Source of the DNA: Sphingobacterium sp. JB170
GTDB taxonomy: Bacteria; Bacteroidota; Bacteroidia; Sphingobacteriales; Sphingobacteriaceae
Length of the DNA stretch: 64,000 nucleotides
Direction of reading: 5' to 3'
Assembly: GCF_900163865.1 (NCBI RefSeq)
Contig: NZ_FUKU01000053.1
Location: forward strand, 1 to 64,000
The translations under genes and the position numbers were made by a program. Below are positions 1 to 8,070 of the stretch, in pieces; position 1 is the first letter of the stretch; each line of letters begins with the position of its first letter. The notes beneath the pieces are model-generated. The model made no database searches. It was not told the origin of the DNA and saw only the letters and a list, made by a program, of their open reading frames with translations.

Positions 1-480
1 ACGTTTGATATAGAACTTGGCTGGCTCGCACTCCAGTTCTTCCGTAATTTCCTTTCCGATGCATACCATTTCGGTTAGATCACCTTGGGGATGGATCTCG
101 ATCTCTTCAACAGGTAGATGTTCAGGCAACTTCGCCCGCCCTTTATGGTTTGGACGTTTGCGGGTGTACTCAATCTTTTGTTTGGTTTCTTCTTCTTGGT
201 TAGCCTCTTCTACAGCATCAACCTCAAAAGGCAGCATGATCTGTTTGGGGTCGCCCTCAAAGCGCTCGCGCTTCTGGCCGAACTGCATGCGTTTGAGCAT
301 CTCCACCTGTGCTTTCAGGTAATCACGTTCTTGGGAAAGTATCTCACGTTCCTGGGAAAGTGATTTTATCTTTTCATCTTTAGAAGAGGAGTCTTTGGAA
401 AGTGAATCTATCTTTTCATCACGGCTGGAAATGACCTTCAGAAGGTCCTCTTTTGAGAGGTTTTCCAGCGCTGTTTCCAT
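1..480 (-). CDS. tnpC: IS66 family transposase TnpC, N-terminal part (cut by window edge)
   Basis: Reading the minus strand from the ATG at 480 gives 160 uninterrupted codons that run off the window. The start METALENLSKEDLLKVI is followed by a lysine/glutamate-rich coiled coil and then by LKRMQFGQKRERFEGD and the basic stretch RKRPNHKGRAKLPEHL, which are typical of the N-terminal part of IS66 TnpC before its DDE domain. The gene follows tnpB (531-869) and a tnpA fragment in the usual A-B-C order, so this is the left-pointing copy of an IS66 element whose catalytic part lies outside the window. No frameshift is visible in the part present. Whether the element is still active cannot be judged because its tnpA is broken. 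Confidence 0.85.
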   Translation of the reverse strand, partial: METALENLSKEDLLKVISSRDEKIDSLSKDSSSKDEKIKSLSQEREILSQERDYLKAQVEMLKRMQFGQKRERFEGDPKQIMLPFEVDAVEEANQEEETKQKIEYTRKRPNHKGRAKLPEHLPVEEIEIHPQGDLTEMVCIGKEITEELECEPAKFYIKR

Positions 481-530
481 ACCTTAAAGATACGGATTTA
501 CCTGCTTTTTATCAACAAAAAAGCTCGTTT

Positions 531-869
531 TTATAGTAATGAATATCGTTTTTTCTGAATACTCTTTATCACCTGAATGCCTTCAATCATCAGCACCAGC
601 TCACTCCAGGAGAGTTCAATCTTTGGATCTTTTGGGGTAGGGAAAGTTCCCTGCTCCAAACGTTTGTAGTAAAGTACAAAGCCACCGTTTTCCCAGTGAA
701 GGAGCTTGATGTGGGTACGGTTCCGGTTCAAGAAGACGAAAACCTCTCCACTAGTAGCTCCGCGCTTCATAACAGAACCCACCAGGCCACATAGCCCGTC
801 AAATGATTTTCTCATGTCGCAGGGGCTGTCATATAGGTAGAATTTATGGGAAGAGCCCAATGAAAACAT
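531..869 (-). CDS. tnpB: IS66 accessory protein TnpB (IS66 Orf2 family)
   Basis: The 112-residue product starts MFSLGSSHKFYLYDSPCDMR and contains the family pattern of TnpB: a D-M-R-K-S-FDGL segment, VFVFLNRNRTHIKLLHWENGGFVLYYKRLEQG, and a final WSELVLMIEGI. This is the full usual length. TnpB is needed for transposition of IS66 elements, but its biochemical role is unknown. It sits 50 bases upstream of tnpC and 2 bases downstream of the tnpA fragment, so the three were one operon. The reading frame is intact. Confidence 0.9.
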   Translation of the reverse strand: MFSLGSSHKFYLYDSPCDMRKSFDGLCGLVGSVMKRGATSGEVFVFLNRNRTHIKLLHWENGGFVLYYKRLEQGTFPTPKDPKIELSWSELVLMIEGIQVIKSIQKKRYSLL

Positions 870-871
870 AT

Positions 872-991
872 TTACAGCCGGATCAACTGTGAAACTAGAC
901 CGAGATCAGCCTCCACCTTTACGCAGACCCCGTTAGGATAAATGATTTCCACCTGGGTCCTCTGGGATGGTTCTTCCAACGGGATGAAACT
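872..991 (-). pseudogene. tnpA: IS66 tnpA, C-terminal fragment cut by a group II intron
   Basis: The last 40 codons read SFIPLEE, then a QVEIIYPNGVCVKVEADLG segment and a final SQLIRL, as in the C-terminal end of IS66 accessory protein TnpA. Reading upstream (rightwards), the similarity stops at 991/992, exactly where the plus strand begins GTGTGCC, the expected 5' end of a group II intron. An open frame continues to 1195, but its extra residues are simply the antisense of the intron and do not look like TnpA. The rest of tnpA is not found on the far side of the intron (2856 onwards), so this copy is broken and also rearranged. Confidence 0.75.
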
Positions 992-1526
992 GTGTGCCTT
1001 GAAGCAGCCTAAGGCTAGGCTGCATGCTGTACGATTGATGGCAGTTTGGCCTGCCGTTGGAGATGACAGACATATCCAACAAACTACTCCGTGGTGCTGC
1101 TTTTCCGAAAGGAAGCGGTATTGAGCGACGAGAGAAAAGGTAGTGATGTAACTATCAAGTGAGATCCAAGGAGCTGAACGAGAGTGAATAGCCATATTAA
1201 AGTATCGTTATCGATCATATCCTGTCAAAATCGGACAAAAAGTTTCGTGGCCGAGACTAGAGTCCAGCGGCAGTAAACTGGTGTTGGCTGGACGGCAGGC
1301 GGTGCAGAGGCTGCAGGAACTTGGATCAGGCGATCGTATGGAACAAGGGAACTTGTAGGAGGATGTCAAGGAGAGAGCACAAGTATAACAAATATACAAG
1401 GCCCAAATCTCCGAAGCCTCCTACAGGGACGGATCACTTCGTAGTACCGATGAAACTTCTGTAATGGAAATGGAGGGAAGGGAGTGACCAGATTAGTTTT
1501 TATAATAAACAACAACAGTAAAACGG

Positions 1527-2759
1527 ATGATTGATTACTATGAAACAAAGCAACATCCCATTACCAAGAAAATGGTATTAGATGCTTACAGCAAAGTGCG
1601 GGCAAACAAAGGAAGTGCTGGTATTGATGGCCAGAGCCTAGAGAAGTTCGAAGAACGGTTAACAGATAACTTATATAGAATCTGGAACCGAATGACTTCT
1701 GGTAGCTATCATCCTGAGACAGTACGTGCAGTACAAATTCCGAAGAAAAGTGGAGGCTATCGGACACTTGGTATACCTACAGTGTCAGACCGAATTGCGC
1801 AGCAAGTGGTCAAAAGCTATCTTGAACCTATGGTAGAGCCAAGCTTTCACGAAGATAGCTATGGTTATCGACCAAATAAGAATACACATGACGCACTGGC
1901 AAAAACGGTGAAAAATTGTGGGTACTACAGTTGGGTGGTAGACTTGGACATCCGTGGGTTCTTCGATAACATCGACCACGAACTTCTCATGAAAGCGGTG
2001 CGCGTGTACACCAAGGAGAAATGGCTAATTATCTACATTGAACGCTGGCTCAAAGTGGGGGTGTTTGTTGAGGGCGAATCGCAGAAGCGGGAAAAAGGCA
2101 CGCCGCAAGGCGGAGTGATAAGCCCATTGCTAGCGAACATCTTTCTACATTTTGTCTTCGACAAATGGATGGAAAAATACCACAGCAACATGCCTTTTGA
2201 ACGATATTGTGATGATGCAATCATTCATTGCACTTCAGAAAACCAAGCTAAGTTTATTAAAAGTGTAGTAGCTAGACGGATGAAAGAATGTAAACTTGAA
2301 CTTAACAGTGAGAAAACAAAAATCGCATACTGTAGAAACTCCGTTCACCGAGAATCAAACTCGGCAGGAGTTTCGTTTACCTTCTTAGGTCATACATTTC
2401 GACCACTGGGCAGACCAACTAAAAACGGTTGGAAACTTACATACTTTCCATGTATGAGCGAGGATGCCAAGAAATCCGTGCGAGAGAAAGTGAAGGAGGT
2501 AGTAAATCGACGGTTCTTCGGGGATATTCAAGGGATTGCACAGCGGCTCAACAGGATGTCCAAAGGATGGATTAACTATTATTGCGTTTATTCAAAATGG
2601 ACGGTCTATGGGCTTTGGTATTGGATCAACTTGAAGCTGGTCAGATGGGTAATGGAACGGAAGAAGATGGGACGAGGGCGAGCACATCTTTGGCTGAAGA
2701 AGATCTATAAACAGAATCCAAACTTATTTGTTCATTGGGCATTAGCTAGGCCGTACTAG
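1527..2759 (+). CDS. ltrA: group II intron reverse transcriptase/maturase
   Basis: The 410-residue protein has the ordered RT blocks. RT0/1 contains KVRANKGSAGIDGQSLE, followed by IPKKSGGYRTLGIPTVSDRI. RT3 has VVDLDIRGFFDNIDH with the first catalytic Asp. RT4 has GTPQGGVISPLLANIFL. RT5 has ERYCDDAIIHC with the two catalytic Asp. These are followed by a C-terminal maturase (domain X) helix region with WINYYCVYSK. The catalytic box is YCDD instead of the more usual YADD. No HNH endonuclease domain follows domain X. The protein would splice its own intron RNA and drive retrohoming. The ORF lies in domain IV, as expected. Confidence 0.93.
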   Translation: MIDYYETKQHPITKKMVLDAYSKVRANKGSAGIDGQSLEKFEERLTDNLYRIWNRMTSGSYHPETVRAVQIPKKSGGYRTLGIPTVSDRIAQQVVKSYLEPMVEPSFHEDSYGYRPNKNTHDALAKTVKNCGYYSWVVDLDIRGFFDNIDHELLMKAVRVYTKEKWLIIYIERWLKVGVFVEGESQKREKGTPQGGVISPLLANIFLHFVFDKWMEKYHSNMPFERYCDDAIIHCTSENQAKFIKSVVARRMKECKLELNSEKTKIAYCRNSVHRESNSAGVSFTFLGHTFRPLGRPTKNGWKLTYFPCMSEDAKKSVREKVKEVVNRRFFGDIQGIAQRLNRMSKGWINYYCVYSKWTVYGLWYWINLKLVRWVMERKKMGRGRAHLWLKKIYKQNPNLFVHWALARPY

Positions 2760-2780
2760 ACAAGGTAAAGCTGATCTGGA

Positions 2781-2855
2781 AGCGCCGTGTGACGGGAGAC
2801 TGTCACGCACGGTGCTGTGAGAGGTTCGGGGTGAAATTCCCCTTACCTACTCGAC
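2781..2855 (+). ncRNA. group II intron domains V and VI
   Basis: Bases 2781-2816 form the conserved domain V hairpin: GCGCCGTGTGAC pairs with the strand ending GTCACGCACGGTGC around a GGGAGACT loop, and the AGC catalytic triad is at 2781. Domain VI follows as a stem of AGGT/ACCT and GGGG/CCCC type, with an unpaired A near 2845 as the likely branch point. The intron then ends ACTCGAC about seven bases later. Domain V is the catalytic core of the ribozyme. Confidence 0.8.
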
Positions 2856-3644
2856 CCAATAAAAGTACTGGATAGCGGTAAAAAAGGCGCTGCCCATCAA
2901 GGTTATTATTGGGTCTATCACGCTCCCCTGGACGGAACCGTGCTGTTTGATTATAGCCCCACCCGTGGTGGCATCGCCGCAGTGCCCATGCTTGGGAATT
3001 TCAAAGGCTATCTCCAGACCGATGGATACTCGGTCTATGAAAAGTACGGCAAAAAGAAAGAAGTGACGCACCTGGCCTGTTGGGCGCATGCTCGCCGCGA
3101 ATTTGAAAAATCACTGGACAATGATAAACCAAGAGCTGAAAAGGCATTATTGATGATCCAGCAACTATATGCTGTTGAGCGAAAAGCAAAAGAAGAGCAG
3201 CTATGCGCTGATCAGACCAAACAGATCCGTCTAGATCAATCTTTGGATATCATCAACGAAATGGGCAAATGGATATTTGAAGAAATAAAAGCTACACTTC
3301 CAAAAAGTCAGATCGGAAAGGCAATGGCTTACGCCTATGCAAGATGGGATGCATTATCAGCTTATTTATACGATGGAAATCTAAAAATTGATAATAACGA
3401 AATTGAAAATAAAATCAGAGTAATTGCTTTGGGACGCAAAAATTACCTCTTTGCGGGAAGCCATGAGGCAGCGCAGCGTGCTGCGATGATCTACTCGTTC
3501 TTCGCTATCTGTAAAAAACATGAGGTAAACCCCTTTCAGTGGCTAAAGTATACGCTGGAAAATATCATGTCCATAAACCAAAAGAACATCAAGGAGCTAT
3601 ATCCCCAGAACTATAAACAAATTATCGGGCAATCAAATATGTAG
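2856..3644 (+). pseudogene. tnpC: IS66 family transposase TnpC, C-terminal half (5' part missing)
   Basis: Directly after the intron the frame reads PIKVLDSGKKGAAHQGYYWV, followed by FDYSPTRGG, LQTDGYSVYEKY, LACWAHARREFEKSL and NNEIENKIRVIALGRKNYLF with AGSHEAAQRAA, which is the central and C-terminal DDE part of IS66 TnpC. The last residues run to 3644. A GTG at 2940 gives an open frame, but the true gene continues upstream into the intron junction, and its first half (about 230 codons) is absent. It points right, opposite to the IS66 copy at 1-991, so it is not the same gene copy. On its own it cannot be active. Confidence 0.88.
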
Positions 3645-4298
3645 TTCGTAGGGCGGATACGGTTCATTAATGAACTCGTAATATTTGTTCAACGGTAACT
3701 GAGATGTAATTATAATTGAGCCATTCCCATACCTATCCTCTAGAATGTCAAGTAGGGCAATTTTAGCATCGTGCGAAAGAGGTTTCAGCCCGAAATCATC
3801 TAATACGATTACTGGATGAGCAGCTATGCTCCTCATCCATTTCAGGTAGGTCCCATCAAGCTTGGCTTGTGCAATAGCTTCAAGAAACTTATTCATGGCA
3901 AGATACAGGACTTTGTAGCCTAATAAACAGGCATTTCTACCTAATGCACATGCGAGGTAGCTTTTACCACATCCTGTTGCTCCGTGTATAAGTACATTTT
4001 GTGACCTGGAAATTAGGTTCTCATCGGAGAGTGTGATTAACATTTCTTTAGATAACCCCCGCTCAGATTTACAAATAACCTCTTCCAGTAATGCGTTGTA
4101 ACGTAGCTTACTATTCTTTAGTAACCTTTCTGTTCGTTTAAAATTACGCTGTTCGATTTCTGCTTGACATAGCATACCCACTAATGTGTATGCGTCCTCT
4201 TGTTCGTGGCTTGGCAAATTTAGCATTGCCTGATAACATTTAGCCATCCCGAATAGTCGGAGATCACTAAGTTGTTCTAATGTTGATTGATTGTTCAT
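3633..4298 (-). pseudogene. istB: IstB, IS21 ATP-binding helper, C-terminally truncated
   Basis: The product opens MNNQSTLEQLSDLRLFGMAK and shows Walker A GATGCGKS with Walker B VIVLDDFG, followed by ITSQLPLNKYYEFINEP, all typical of IstB, an AAA+ helper of about 240-250 residues. After NEP the frame enters the end of the IS66 element and stops with PYPPYELHI. About 30 C-terminal residues of the family are therefore missing, and the 221-residue frame is a fusion with IS66 end sequence. The ATPase motifs are intact, but helper function with IstA is doubtful. It lies 21 bases downstream of istA. Confidence 0.85.
3638..3660 (+). repeat. probable right end of IS66 element
   Basis: The stop of tnpC is followed at once by a stretch ending GGGCGGATAC at 3660, and istB coding sequence is recognisable from about 3661 onward. 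Read inward from the end, the terminus is GTATCCGCCC; IS66 ends commonly begin GTA. The exact end and any 8-base target duplication cannot be confirmed, because the other end of this element is missing. Confidence 0.5.
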
Positions 4299-4319
4299 TT
4301 TATTGATTATTAATATTTT

Positions 4320-5924
4320 CTAATTTAGTCCGCTAAACCCTTCAGGGCCTCGAAGATTGTTATGCGAGGGAATTGGAGAAACATCTGAGACAGGCTCTTC
4401 CTGTAACTTGTCCATATTATTCGTTAGAATATTATAGAGAACCCCGTGATTATACCTATACCCGAGTAAAGCGCGTTTACATGCCGCTTCGACACGTTCA
4501 GCACCGTAAGTGCGGATCAATCGGAGTATTCCTTGGCAAGGACTGTAAGCTTGATGAATGGATACCTTGCTCTCCATTAGTTTGGAGACAAATTGATGGG
4601 TGCAGGGGCCGTTTTCTTTTGCCTTTTGTAGGTAATAGTCGGGATCCCAACCTCGGCTTTCTGCAATTTTTCGATGGTTCTCGGGCATATGGTCAATATT
4701 TGTAGAGTATCCATGTTTCTTATAACTGCGGGAATGTATAGCTATCCTTTCCAGTTTAATGTAGATTTCTACATGACTTGTGTTATAAACGATGGTTGCT
4801 TCTTTTCCTAAATATGAATGCGGTACGCTGTAATAGTGCCAGTCTTCTCCGACAACGACATGATAGTTCTTTTGCACCTTTGCTTTTGTAGTGTGCCGAA
4901 TCTCAAAGGCACTTTCTGGTAATTTTTGCAATAGGTGTTGCTCTTCGGATTCAAATAAATCTTTACGACTGAAGCTCTTTTTTTGAAAGTTTAATTCATG
5001 ATGTTCCTTAATTTTTTCGAGAATACCACGGTTAAGTTCGTCCAGACTATGAAAGATATCATTGCGTAACATAGCGTATATTCGTCGATAAGAAATCAGT
5101 ACTTGGTTCTCTACCGACGGTTTATCCTTAGGCCGCCCAGGACGAGTCGCCAATAACCCGACCTTGTTGTGGAGCGACCACTGTTCCAGGAGGACAGGAA
5201 AGGTAGGCTCATATTTACAGGTTCGTGTGACCCATTGCTTCATATTATCGGAAATGACATTAAGCGGAGCTCCTTGAAAATACGCTAGCATTTTGTTTAG
5301 ACATTGGATCACATTTGGCAAGGATGCATCAGGAAGGGCTTCAAGGTAACAATATCCACTAAAAGGCAATACGCCAACCAATACTGGACATTCGGTTACC
5401 TCTCCAGTTTCCCGCTTTACATACGCGAGCTTTGAGCCAGCAAAGTCGATCTCTAGTAATACGGCCGGTTCATGCTCAAAGTGCATAGATGCCTTTCGAG
5501 ATGAAAGTTCTTTATCTAAAAGTTCGCAAAATCTCGAATATTGAACCCCATCAGGATAAAGCTTAAGATGTTCTTGCCATAAAAGGTATCGCGTAACTCC
5601 AACTCGCTTAAGTTCACTAGCAAAATAACCAACCTGTTGTTGAAATTGAAATTTCCTTAAATCAACCGGTTCTTCATTTTGTTCTTTTTTTGAAACGATT
5701 ATCGAATTTAGTTCATGATCTTTTAGAGCTAGTAAAGTGGAATAATCCTTGCCTGTAGCTTTAAACAGCTCCGAATAAAGATGGATTGTCGGTCGAGAGA
5801 CTCCGGTCTGTTTGGCTATTGCTCGTTCGGAATAACCTCGATTAAGGAATAGTAGAATGTTACGTAATTTCTGCATAGTGAGTAGTTTATTCGCCATATC
5901 TCTTTTAGTTTTGATCTTTAACAA
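4320..5924 (-). CDS. istA: IstA, IS21 family transposase
   Basis: The frame is 534 residues. It has an N-terminal helix-turn-helix (YSERAIAKQTGVSRPTIHLY) and a DDE integrase core (EIDFAGSKL with the first Asp, NVISDNMKQWV with the second Asp, RPGRPKDKPSVENQV with the Glu). The C-terminal region is rich in basic residues. Full length for IS21 transposases is about 500 residues, so it looks intact. A second possible start is the ATG at 5897 (MANKLLTMQKL), which fits other IstA proteins better than the upstream MLKIKTKRD. It is transcribed leftwards into istB, away from the terminal repeat array. Confidence 0.9.
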   Translation of the reverse strand: MLKIKTKRDMANKLLTMQKLRNILLFLNRGYSERAIAKQTGVSRPTIHLYSELFKATGKDYSTLLALKDHELNSIIVSKKEQNEEPVDLRKFQFQQQVGYFASELKRVGVTRYLLWQEHLKLYPDGVQYSRFCELLDKELSSRKASMHFEHEPAVLLEIDFAGSKLAYVKRETGEVTECPVLVGVLPFSGYCYLEALPDASLPNVIQCLNKMLAYFQGAPLNVISDNMKQWVTRTCKYEPTFPVLLEQWSLHNKVGLLATRPGRPKDKPSVENQVLISYRRIYAMLRNDIFHSLDELNRGILEKIKEHHELNFQKKSFSRKDLFESEEQHLLQKLPESAFEIRHTTKAKVQKNYHVVVGEDWHYYSVPHSYLGKEATIVYNTSHVEIYIKLERIAIHSRSYKKHGYSTNIDHMPENHRKIAESRGWDPDYYLQKAKENGPCTHQFVSKLMESKVSIHQAYSPCQGILRLIRTYGAERVEAACKRALLGYRYNHGVLYNILTNNMDKLQEEPVSDVSPIPSHNNLRGPEGFSGLN

Positions 5925-5956
5925 AACTAAAAAATATGGAACTTAAACACTCTTAA

Positions 5957-6174
5957 TGGTAAACTTTGCCCTGGAATAAGCGGTAAAGTATATGCCGGAA
6001 TGTCAGCCTTTTAAAACATCAAAATGTCTAAAAGTGGTAAACTTTACCCCGGAATACTTGGTAAACTTTGTATCGGAATACCTGGTAAACTTTACCCCGG
6101 AATAGTGGTAAAGTATCCTCCGGAATGGCTGGTAAACTTTGCAGCGGAATAGTGGTAAACTATATACCGGAATA
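5957..6174 (-). repeat. IS21 terminal array of eight 22-23 bp repeats
   Basis: Eight imperfect direct repeats with the pattern GGTAAAsTwT, about four variable bases, then (C)CGGAATa lie at about 5957-5978, 5980-6002, 6034-6056, 6058-6080, 6082-6104, 6105-6127, 6129-6151 and 6152-6174. The last six are nearly contiguous. Repeats 2 and 6 share the variant GGTAAAGTAT. Multiple terminal repeats upstream of istA are known in the IS21 family and are taken to be transposase binding sites; eight is a large number. Confidence 0.8.
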
Positions 6175-6178
6175 TGCA

Positions 6179-6972
6179 GTAAGAGTGAGCAGAACTCTGT
6201 TGCTAATAATATCACATTACATTTTAATAACACATTTAAAGACGTACCGATCGTACTCGGTGACGCTACTTCTGCCACAGCGAATACTTCTGCTGAGGGA
6301 CAGGTACATCACTTTTCAGAATTGAAATACGTGGTAAGTAATATCCGTCTTATAAAAGCTGAAGGTGGAGAAATCCCCTACAATATTAATGATCTAGATA
6401 AAGGGGCGGCCGTGGTAGATCAATCCAAGCCACAAACCTTGGATTATGTGCTGAGCAACATTCCAGCTGGAGAATACAAACAAATAAAGTTCGGTTTGGG
6501 CGTGAAGACGGAATTGAATACGCTAGATGAAGCAAGGTTTCCAGTCTTTTACGCAAGTGCGGGGGCAAACGATACAGAAATGCATTGGGAGTGGGGTACG
6601 GGTTATCGTTTCACGAAGATTGAAGGCTTCTACGACACCGATAATAAGGAGTTGTCTATCCATACCGGAAGTACAGTGGAAGGAACAAATGGGGACCCTG
6701 ATTCCTATACCCAAGGCGTTGATGCGTATAGAGATATTATACTCACACTTCCAAATAATGCTATGGTTGGACGGACTGCACCACGGATTACCATCAATGC
6801 AGACTTCGATAAACTATTGAGCGGAAAGACGAATACAATAACATTAGGGGATGACAATGCAACACCAAGCGCGCATACGGCGGTTAACATGCTGCTATTT
6901 GTAGACAATTTGGGCGGAGACGGTTCCAGCGATATCTCTGGAATGTTTTCCGTTAGTGCGGTAAAAAACTAG
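6179..6972 (+). pseudogene. mbnP: MbnP-like copper-binding family protein, 5' end lost to IS21
   Basis: The reading frame contains NNITLHFNNTFKDVPIVLGD, then FSELKYVVSNIRL, MHWEWGTGYRFTKIEG and a C-terminal MLLFVDNLGG, the layout of the MbnP family (about 250-280 residues, normally exported). The N-terminal signal peptide is missing: upstream of about 6179 the frame is IS21 terminal-repeat DNA, and the ATG at 6139 lies inside the IS. A cytosolic fragment could be made but would be in the wrong compartment. In characterised pairs the partner haem enzyme MbnH oxidises a Trp of MbnP to kynurenine to build a copper site; conserved Trp residues are present here in the HWEWG motif. The mbnH-like gene follows at 7039. 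Confidence 0.75.
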
Positions 6973-6983
6973 AATTTCAGCGA

Positions 6984-7018
6984 AGAGCCACCCGGCCAAG
7001 CTGCGGTGGCTCTTTTTA
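6984..7018 (+). terminator. hairpin plus T-run between mbnP and mbnH
   Basis: AGAGCCACC (6984-6992) pairs perfectly with GGTGGCTCT (7005-7013) and is followed by five T. It lies 12 bases after the mbnP stop and only about 20 bases before the mbnH start, so it would either end the mbnP message or lower read-through into mbnH. Confidence 0.8.
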
Positions 7019-7038
7019 ATTATATATTTTTAAGAGAC

Positions 7039-8070
7039 ATGAAAAAGGTAATCACAATGTTATCGATTTTCTTGTTGCTGCTATCCTGCAACAAAGAGGA
7101 TCATATTGAAATGCTACCTTTTGAGAACCCTGAAATGCATTTGGATATACCAGCGGGCTTTCCTTCTTTGAATACTTCGTTTGCTAAAAACAGGCCAACA
7201 AAATATGGCGTAGAACTGGGAGAGAAATTATTCAATGAGAAAAAATTCAGCGGCAATAACACGGTATCCTGTGCCAGTTGCCATAACCCCTCGATGGCAT
7301 TTTCCGATAATCAGGCGCAGGCAATTGGGGTTTATGATAGAGTGGGTCTTCGTAACACACCACCGCTCCAAAATTTGGCTTTTATGCAGTTTTATAATTG
7401 GGACGGAAACATTCTACAATTGGAAAAACAGGCATTGGTGCCCATAATTACGCATGAAGAGATGAACTCGTCTATTTTGGAGGTCATTTCCAAATTAGAA
7501 ACGGACCACCAGTATAGGGAGCTTTTCAGAAGAACATTCGGCGACGATGATATTACGCCTGATAAGATTTATCAAAGTCTGGCGCAGTATCAGTATACGT
7601 TAATCTCAGCGGACAGTAAATACGATAAAGTAAAAAGAAAGCAGGGTGAAACATTTACCGAACGTGAAGCGCGGGGCCTTGGACTATTTAAAATAAAATG
7701 TGCAAGTTGCCATAGTACAGAACTGTTTACAGACCAGAGTTTCAGAAATGTAGGGTTTCCGTTGAATCCCAGTATAGAGGAGGCTGGTCGAGCGCGAGTA
7801 ACAGGAGCAGAAGAAGACTTTATGAGCTTCCGCGTCCCTTCATTACGGAATGCCGAGTATACCGCACCCTATGGAAGCTTTGGTCAGTTTGCTACTTTAA
7901 AGGCGGTTCTGGATTATTTTGATGAAGGTGTTTTAGAGGCCCAAAACCTCGACCCAATTTTAAAACAGAATGAAAATCGCATACCGTTGAGTGAGAAGGA
8001 AAAAGATGATATTATTGGTTTTATTAAAACCTTAAGTGATAGTTCGTTTGTGGGGTTGTATCAAAAGTAA
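7039..8070 (+). CDS. mbnH: MbnH-like dihaem cytochrome c peroxidase family lipoprotein
   Basis: The start is taken as the ATG at 7039 (MKKVITMLSIFLLLLSCNKE), which gives a lipoprotein signal with Cys at about residue 17. An in-frame GTG at 7006 lies inside the terminator stem and is rejected. Two haem sites are visible, CASCHN near residue 77 and CASCHST near residue 220, with RVPSLRNAEYTAPYGSFGQF in the C-terminal half, the pattern of the bacterial dihaem peroxidase/MauG superfamily. The length of 343 residues fits. Because an MbnP-like gene lies immediately upstream, the best subfamily is MbnH, which modifies its partner MbnP rather than detoxifying peroxide; an ordinary peroxidase cannot be excluded. 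The partner here is truncated, so the pair is probably no longer functional. Confidence 0.8.
   Translation: MKKVITMLSIFLLLLSCNKEDHIEMLPFENPEMHLDIPAGFPSLNTSFAKNRPTKYGVELGEKLFNEKKFSGNNTVSCASCHNPSMAFSDNQAQAIGVYDRVGLRNTPPLQNLAFMQFYNWDGNILQLEKQALVPIITHEEMNSSILEVISKLETDHQYRELFRRTFGDDDITPDKIYQSLAQYQYTLISADSKYDKVKRKQGETFTEREARGLGLFKIKCASCHSTELFTDQSFRNVGFPLNPSIEEAGRARVTGAEEDFMSFRVPSLRNAEYTAPYGSFGQFATLKAVLDYFDEGVLEAQNLDPILKQNENRIPLSEKEKDDIIGFIKTLSDSSFVGLYQK

Larger units (their letters stand above)
992..2855 (+). mobile_element. group II intron, complete from GTGTG 5' end to AC 3' end
   Basis: The element begins GTGTGCC at 992, matching the bacterial GUGYG start. It carries a reverse transcriptase/maturase frame at 1527-2759 and a 36-base domain V hairpin at 2781-2816. 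It ends CCTACTCGAC at 2855, a close match to known 3' ends such as CCCTACTTCAC of the Lactococcus LtrB intron. Its length is 1864 bases. The arrangement (RNA domains I-III of about 530 bases, then the ORF in domain IV, then domains V and VI) is complete, so the intron may still be able to splice. The flanking exons do not belong together: antisense tnpA lies on the left and sense tnpC on the right. The boundaries were read by eye. Confidence 0.85.
3661..6178 (-). mobile_element. IS21 family element, 3' end of istB lost
   Basis: The element comprises istA (4320-5924), istB (3633-4298, broken) and an upstream multiple-repeat end (5957-6174). The right boundary is placed at TGCA, 6175-6178, because read inward this gives the TG start usual for IS21, and beyond it the mbnP-like coding frame begins. 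The left boundary is the junction with IS66 near 3660, inside istB, so the left end of IS21 has been lost. The element itself truncates the mbnP-like gene to its right. Confidence 0.75.

Noticed and set aside
872..1195. Intact 107-residue TnpA-like gene
   Set aside because: Only the last 40 codons look like TnpA; the rest is antisense of the group II intron.
5957..6174. CRISPR-like array
   Set aside because: The repeats are almost contiguous with no unique spacers of constant size and lie at the end of an IS21 element upstream of istA.
6139..6178. Native start of the mbnP gene at 6139
   Set aside because: The first codons fall inside the IS21 terminal repeats and give no signal peptide.
7006..7038. 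GTG start of mbnH at 7006
   Set aside because: It lies in the 3' arm of a terminator stem; the ATG at 7039 gives a clean lipoprotein signal.
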